Below are positions 60,145-64,000 of a DNA stretch of 64,000 nucleotides, piece after piece. The notes beneath the pieces were generated by a model. It did no database searches. It was given only the letters and a program-made list of their open reading frames with translations, and was not told the origin of the DNA. Origin of the DNA: Alphaproteobacteria bacterium (lineage in GTDB: Bacteria > Pseudomonadota > Alphaproteobacteria > Rhizobiales > Devosiaceae); NCBI GenBank assembly GCA_018828145.1, contig JAHJWO010000007.1, forward strand, positions 62,001-126,000, written 5' to 3'. The stretch's first letter is position 1. Each line of letters starts with the position of its first letter. Both the position numbers and the translations under genes were made by a program.

Positions 60145-61506
60145 ATGATGAGCCAACCGCGAGTATTCCCAGCCTTGACCGAGCAATTCCACATCGAGCG
60201 CCCGCAATTCGATCCTGCCACGGGAAAGACCGTTTTCGGCTATGGGCTGGATGGCCTGCATTTCGTCGAAACCCTCGGCCTGCCCGCCGGTGCCGATGCG
60301 GCAGCGGCGGCGAGCCCGGCTTTCCGCAAGCTGCTCGATCTCACCGCAGTGGTCCTGGGCGTCAGTTATTTCAAGCTGCGCGCGCCCTTCGTGCTCGCAG
60401 CGCCCGAAATCGCCCTGACCGAGGCGGAGCGCGCCTTTGCCATCGACGTCTATGAGAATGGCCTGGGCGAATTCTATGCCCGCAACAATCTGATGCGCTT
60501 CGGCAAGCTCTCGATCGAGGCCCCGCTGGATGCCGACCAGACCAAGCCGCCCGTCAGCCTGCCCAACCGCACTCTGCTGCCCATCGGCGGCGGCAAGGAT
60601 TCGCTGGTGAGCGTCGATCTGCTGAGCCATGTCGGCGTCGAGTTTGCACCCTTTGCAGTCAATCCCAAGGGACCGATCCTGACTTCGGTGGACAAGATCG
60701 GAACGCCCCCGGTCTATGTCACCCGCACGCTCGACCCCGAAATGATCCGGCTCGGCCAGGCGCCCGGTTATTACAATGGCCACGTTCCCTCGACCGCCAT
60801 CAATTCGATGATCGCGGCGCTCTGCGCCCTGCTCTACGGCTACAACCAGATCGTGCTCTCCAATGAGCGGTCGGCCAGCGAGGGCAATGTCGAGTTCGAC
60901 GGCCGCGAGACCAATCACCAATATTCCAAATCGCTCGGCTTCGAATTGCTGATCGCGGCGATCCTGAGCGACGCCACCGGTGGCGCGCTCAAGTATTTCT
61001 CATTGCTGCGCCCCTATTCGGAAGCCCGCATCGCCTCGCTGTTCACGCACGAGACCAAGTTCGACCACGTTTTTTCCAGCTGCAATCGCAATTTCCGCCT
61101 GGCGGGCCACGACGGCCCGCTATGGTGCGGCGAATGCCCCAAATGCCACTTCGTCTTCCTGATCTTCGCGCCCTTCATGGCCAAGGACCGGCTGCTGTCG
61201 ATCTTCGGCAAGGACCTGCTCGACAACCCGGCCAACGAGGGCTCGTTCCGCGAATTGGCCGGCCTTGCCGGCCAGAAGCCCTGGGAATGTGTCGGCGAAA
61301 TCCTCGAGGCTGCGGCTTGCCTCTATACGCTGACGCGCCATGCCGACTGGCACCAGGCCGCCGTGGTTCGCGCAGTCAAGGCCGATCTTCTCTCCCAGTA
61401 TGGCGAGCCCAAGCTGCAGGCCGCCATGGCCGAATGCCTGACCGACAGTCACGACCATCACATCCCTCCCGCGCTCGCCGCCAAGGTGGCCGCCTATGCG
61501 GTTTGA
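60145..61506 (+). CDS. murL: UDP-N-acetylmuramoyl-L-alanyl-L-glutamate epimerase
   Basis: A 453-residue protein of the MurL family, which epimerises the terminal L-Glu of UDP-MurNAc-L-Ala-L-Glu to D-Glu. It has a PP-loop-like LLPIGGGKDSLVSVDLL (145-161), LSNERSASEGNVEFDGRETNHQYSKSLGFE, a Cys-rich SSCNRNFRLAGHDGPLWCGECPKCHFVFLIF, and the FHIERPQFDPATGKTVFGYGLDGLHFVE start. Its partner murD2 overlaps by 11 nt. The ATG at 60145 (or 60148) is preferred; the frame is open to 60064. MurL was first described with MurD2 in Xanthomonas oryzae. Confidence 0.85.
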   Translation: MMSQPRVFPALTEQFHIERPQFDPATGKTVFGYGLDGLHFVETLGLPAGADAAAAASPAFRKLLDLTAVVLGVSYFKLRAPFVLAAPEIALTEAERAFAIDVYENGLGEFYARNNLMRFGKLSIEAPLDADQTKPPVSLPNRTLLPIGGGKDSLVSVDLLSHVGVEFAPFAVNPKGPILTSVDKIGTPPVYVTRTLDPEMIRLGQAPGYYNGHVPSTAINSMIAALCALLYGYNQIVLSNERSASEGNVEFDGRETNHQYSKSLGFELLIAAILSDATGGALKYFSLLRPYSEARIASLFTHETKFDHVFSSCNRNFRLAGHDGPLWCGECPKCHFVFLIFAPFMAKDRLLSIFGKDLLDNPANEGSFRELAGLAGQKPWECVGEILEAAACLYTLTRHADWHQAAVVRAVKADLLSQYGEPKLQAAMAECLTDSHDHHIPPALAAKVAAYAV

Positions 61507-62785
61507 AGAGCCTATCCTGCTCTATGGCGCCGGACGCGAGGCGCTGTCCACCCGGGCCTTCCTCAAGGCGCGCCAGCCCGATCTCAAGGTCTTCGTCACC
61601 GTCGACAGCGGCGAGGCCGACATTCCCGACACCGAGGTCATTGCCCCCGCGGAGCTGACCACGGCCATCAAGGCACATCGCTTCGGCCACATCGTCAAAA
61701 GCCCCGGCGTGTCGCGCTACAAGGATGTGTTCGACATCGCCCGCGATGCCGGCATTCCGGTCACCTCGAACCTCAATCTCTGGGGCGCTGCCTATCGCGT
61801 CAACCGCACGGTCATTGCCATCACCGGCACCAAGGGCAAGTCGACCACGGCGACGCTGGTTCACCTGATGCTGACACAGTCCGGCATTGACGCCGGGCTG
61901 GCCGGCAATGTCGGCCTCGCCCCACTCGATATTGCCGACCGGCACAAGGTGGTGGTGTTCGAGCTGTCCAGCTATCAGACCGCTGACATGAGCTTCCTGC
62001 CCGATATCGCGGCGGTGACCAACCTCTATCCCGAGCATGTCGACTGGCACGGTTCGCTCGAGCGCTACTATCGCGACAAGCTGCATCTGATCGACCGCGA
62101 AGGCGGCTTCCCCGTCGCACTGGGCGCAGCGGCCAAGGGCAATGCGCTCGTGGCCATGGCGGTGCGTGACCACCGCCGATTGATCCGCGAGCTGACGCCG
62201 GAAGAAACCGTCGCCATCGACCGGGCCGTGGCCGGCTCGCGTCTCAAGGGCGCCCATAATCTCGACAACGCCCAGCTGGCCGCCCGCATCGCCCTCGCCG
62301 CCGGCGCGACGCTCGAAGGCGTGGTGCGTGGCATTGCGGTCTTCAAGCCCCTGCCCCACCGGCTTGAAGAGCACAAGTTCGGCGGAAAGCTCTTCGTCAA
62401 CGATTCGATCTCCACCACCCCCGAGGCTACCAAGGCGGCGCTTGCCGCCTACAAGGGCTATCGCCTGGCGCTGATCGGCGGCGGCCACGAGCGCCAACAG
62501 GACTATGGCGAACTGGCGGGGTTGCTGGAGGGCTATGGCGTGACCACGGTCGCCTGCCTGCCGGTCACCGGGATGCGCCTGGCTGCAGCAACCCGCATTG
62601 CAGCGCCGGACATCAATGTCCTCCCGGCACTTGATCTCGAGGCAGCGATGCAGGCGCTGTACCAGCATCGCCATGACTTCGACGCGCTGATCCTGTCGCC
62701 TGGTGCGCCTTCCTATAACCAGTTCAAGAATTTCGAAGCGCGTGGGCTCCGATTTGTCGAGCTTGCGCAAGCCATCTTCGGCTGA
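61496..62785 (+). CDS. murD2: UDP-N-acetylmuramoyl-L-alanine--L-glutamate ligase
   Basis: A 429-residue Mur ligase. P-loop ITGTKGKSTTATL (109-121) and the central NLYPEHVDWHGSLERYYRDKLHLI (H-x-W-H magnesium region) are clear; EEHKFGGKLFVNDSISTTPEATKAAL is the C-terminal ligase domain motif (NDS with TTP). It differs from MurD in using L-Glu, the product then being epimerised by MurL encoded upstream with an 11-nt overlap. A normal murD and murI elsewhere cannot be excluded. Confidence 0.85.
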   Translation: MRFEEPILLYGAGREALSTRAFLKARQPDLKVFVTVDSGEADIPDTEVIAPAELTTAIKAHRFGHIVKSPGVSRYKDVFDIARDAGIPVTSNLNLWGAAYRVNRTVIAITGTKGKSTTATLVHLMLTQSGIDAGLAGNVGLAPLDIADRHKVVVFELSSYQTADMSFLPDIAAVTNLYPEHVDWHGSLERYYRDKLHLIDREGGFPVALGAAAKGNALVAMAVRDHRRLIRELTPEETVAIDRAVAGSRLKGAHNLDNAQLAARIALAAGATLEGVVRGIAVFKPLPHRLEEHKFGGKLFVNDSISTTPEATKAALAAYKGYRLALIGGGHERQQDYGELAGLLEGYGVTTVACLPVTGMRLAAATRIAAPDINVLPALDLEAAMQALYQHRHDFDALILSPGAPSYNQFKNFEARGLRFVELAQAIFG

Positions 62786-62865
62786 CCCGCGCGGCTATCG
62801 GTAGTTCTCGCGGGCCCGTGCGGGGCATAAAACGGGGTATCGACACCCAAAGCCCTGGAGGCGCC

Positions 62866-63198
62866 ATGACCGGCCTGATCTATCTCGGCATTGCCATTGT
62901 CGGCGAGGTCATCGCCACTTCATTCCTGCGGGCGTCGGCAGGCTTTACCCAACTGGTGCCCACCGCCGTCGTCATTGTCGGCTACGGGGTGACCTTCTAC
63001 TTTTTCTCGCTGGCTCTGCAGACCATTCCAGTCGGCATTGGCTATGCCATATGGTCCGGGGTCGGCATCGTTCTCGTCTCGATCATCGCCTATTTCGTCT
63101 ATGGGCAGACCCTGGACCTGCCGGCCCTGATCGGCATCGGCCTGATCCTTGCTGGCGTGCTGGTGATCAACCTCTTCTCACAGTCCTCGGCGCACTAG
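62866..63198 (+). CDS. SMR family multidrug efflux transporter (EmrE-like)
   Basis: A 110-residue protein with four transmembrane helices. The essential glutamate is E14 in IVGEVIATSFLRAS, exactly the EmrE position; FFSLALQTIPVGIGYAIWSGVGIVLVSIIAYFVYGQTLD is the SMR core (helices 2-4), and LILAGVLVINLFS the final helix. The ATG at 62866 follows CTGGAGGC. It would antiport cationic drugs for protons as a dimer. The stop overlaps the stop of the convergent gene (shared CTAG). Confidence 0.93.
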   Translation: MTGLIYLGIAIVGEVIATSFLRASAGFTQLVPTAVVIVGYGVTFYFFSLALQTIPVGIGYAIWSGVGIVLVSIIAYFVYGQTLDLPALIGIGLILAGVLVINLFSQSSAH

Positions 63199-64000
63199 AA
63201 ACTGCGGACAAGGGCCTGCGGCGGCACGCCCGCTGCAACCAGCGTGTTGCGGATCGCCGCCAGCAGCGCGCCATCGCTGATGCGCTCACGCAGGCGCGGC
63301 AGGACACCCTTGGCCCGGAAGGCGGGAACGTCGAGTATCTGTGGCAGGTAGCGGTTGACCACAGCGCTGTCGCCAGAGCGTTGCGCTGCCATGATGGCCA
63401 GGATCGGCCCCAGTTCGCGGTCAGCCTCGGCATAGCGCTCTGCGCTCTCGATGGCCCTGGGCAAATCACCATCCCGCAGCGCCAGCAGGGCCGGCACCCC
63501 GAAATACCAGGGCGGCGGACTTGGTGAGCCCTCCGTGGAGTCAAGCGCCATCGGCTCGGCCTCGCTCAGGCTGCCGCCAAGGGCCAAAAGGCGGGCAAAG
63601 CCGGCCAGCACATCGGCATTGGCCGGATTGAGCTGGACAGCGGACGCGAAGTCGTCCCGCGCCAGATCAAATGCCCCCTCTGCCTGATGCAGCCGAGCCT
63701 GCTGCTCCCACACAAAGCCATTGACCGGATCCAGGCTCAGGGCGCGCTGCAGATTGGCTTCGGCAATGCGGAACCGGTCGGCGAGACTTGTCTCCACCGC
63801 CATGGACGGGCCGCCCTGCTCGACCACCAGGCTGGCTGTGGCGGCCAGCGCCTCGGCGGTCTGCTTGTCGGTCTCCGGCAGGGCAGAGAAGCAGACATCG
63901 GCCCGCCCTGCTTCCGCTGCTCCACCAGTCTCGCGATAAAGATCGAACAGGACGCGACAGAGGTACAGGCTGACCGCCCCCTGCTCGGCGCCGTTGGACG
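63195..64000 (-). CDS. Tetratricopeptide-repeat protein, N-terminus outside the window
   Basis: The minus-strand frame is open from 63195 to the right edge, giving about 268 visible residues with no stop; internal starts (for example GTG at 63827) are not the true start. TPR-like repeats are evident: AEANLQRALSLDPVNGFVWEQQARLHQAEGAFDLARDDFASAVQLNPANADVLAGFARLLALGGSLSEAE. The N-terminal part (LYLCRVLFDLYRETGGAAEAGRADVCFSALPETDKQTAEALAA) looks like a further helical repeat. This could be the sensor or TPR half of a larger regulator, but I cannot say which. Confidence 0.75.
   Translation of the reverse strand, partial: SNGAEQGAVSLYLCRVLFDLYRETGGAAEAGRADVCFSALPETDKQTAEALAATASLVVEQGGPSMAVETSLADRFRIAEANLQRALSLDPVNGFVWEQQARLHQAEGAFDLARDDFASAVQLNPANADVLAGFARLLALGGSLSEAEPMALDSTEGSPSPPPWYFGVPALLALRDGDLPRAIESAERYAEADRELGPILAIMAAQRSGDSAVVNRYLPQILDVPAFRAKGVLPRLRERISDGALLAAIRNTLVAAGVPPQALVRSF

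Noticed and set aside
1-64000. tRNA, rRNA, CRISPR, prophage or insertion sequence
   Set aside because: No TPsiC-type arm, rRNA segment, regularly spaced repeat array, transposase or integrase was recognised on either strand by reading; a tRNAscan and IS search would confirm this.

Overview
The window is high-GC chromosomal DNA from an alphaproteobacterium, most likely a Hyphomicrobiales member close to Devosia. This is an inference from gene content and order: ubiK/lgt/midA/pgeF, ybjN-proC, petABC beside trmL-hemF, and a rhizobial-type alpha-galactoside uptake cluster. Genes are densely packed, often with 4-nt ATGA overlaps. I saw no rRNA, tRNA, CRISPR array, phage or insertion sequence.

Region by region. 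1-5400: small metabolic and stress genes (GNAT, aldo/keto reductase, ClpS, GST, YciI) and an aminotransferase/sulfotransferase-like pair. 5490-6195: an unusual two-gene unit, a four-cysteine PAGNPDGGQWT-motif protein followed by a DUF6968 protein. 6465-9779: carB. 9885-10984: a frameshifted ionotropic-glutamate-receptor-like channel. 11-17.8 kb: a PhyH oxygenase, threonine aldolase, TPR methyltransferase, cold-shock protein, proC-ybjN and a phosphoesterase. 17.8-21.9 kb: ubiK diverging from lgt-midA-pgeF, then prs. 22-24 kb: an ECF42-type sigma factor with two YciI/DGPF genes. 24-27.6 kb: rplY, pth, a MarR/monooxygenase pair and ychF. 27.9-29.1 kb: a P-loop kinase-like gene and a secreted protein.

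29.3-40.7 kb is an alpha-galactoside (melibiose/raffinose) locus: an AraC regulator divergent from a peptide-type ABC importer (binding protein, two permeases, fused ATPase) and a GH4 glycosidase, then a small Fis-like HTH protein, and a second GH4 gene divergent from a second AraC regulator. 40.7-47.6 kb: two MaoC hydratases, TerC, a TetR/MFS pair with clear operators, VOC, GFA and apt. 47.8-50.5 kb: the cytochrome bc1 operon petABC. 50.7-56.7 kb: trmL-hemF, an AAA ATPase, DUF2062, DUF1059, CCA-adding enzyme and a NUDIX hydrolase. 57-64 kb: glutathionyl-hydroquinone reductase, NUDIX, a phosphoesterase, the murL-murD2 pair for an alternative D-glutamate route into peptidoglycan, an SMR transporter and a truncated TPR protein.

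The least-explained signals are the 5490-6195 pair, the receptor-channel with its -1 frameshift, and two 55-60 nt three-way-junction palindromes that contain the stop codons of ychF and petC.
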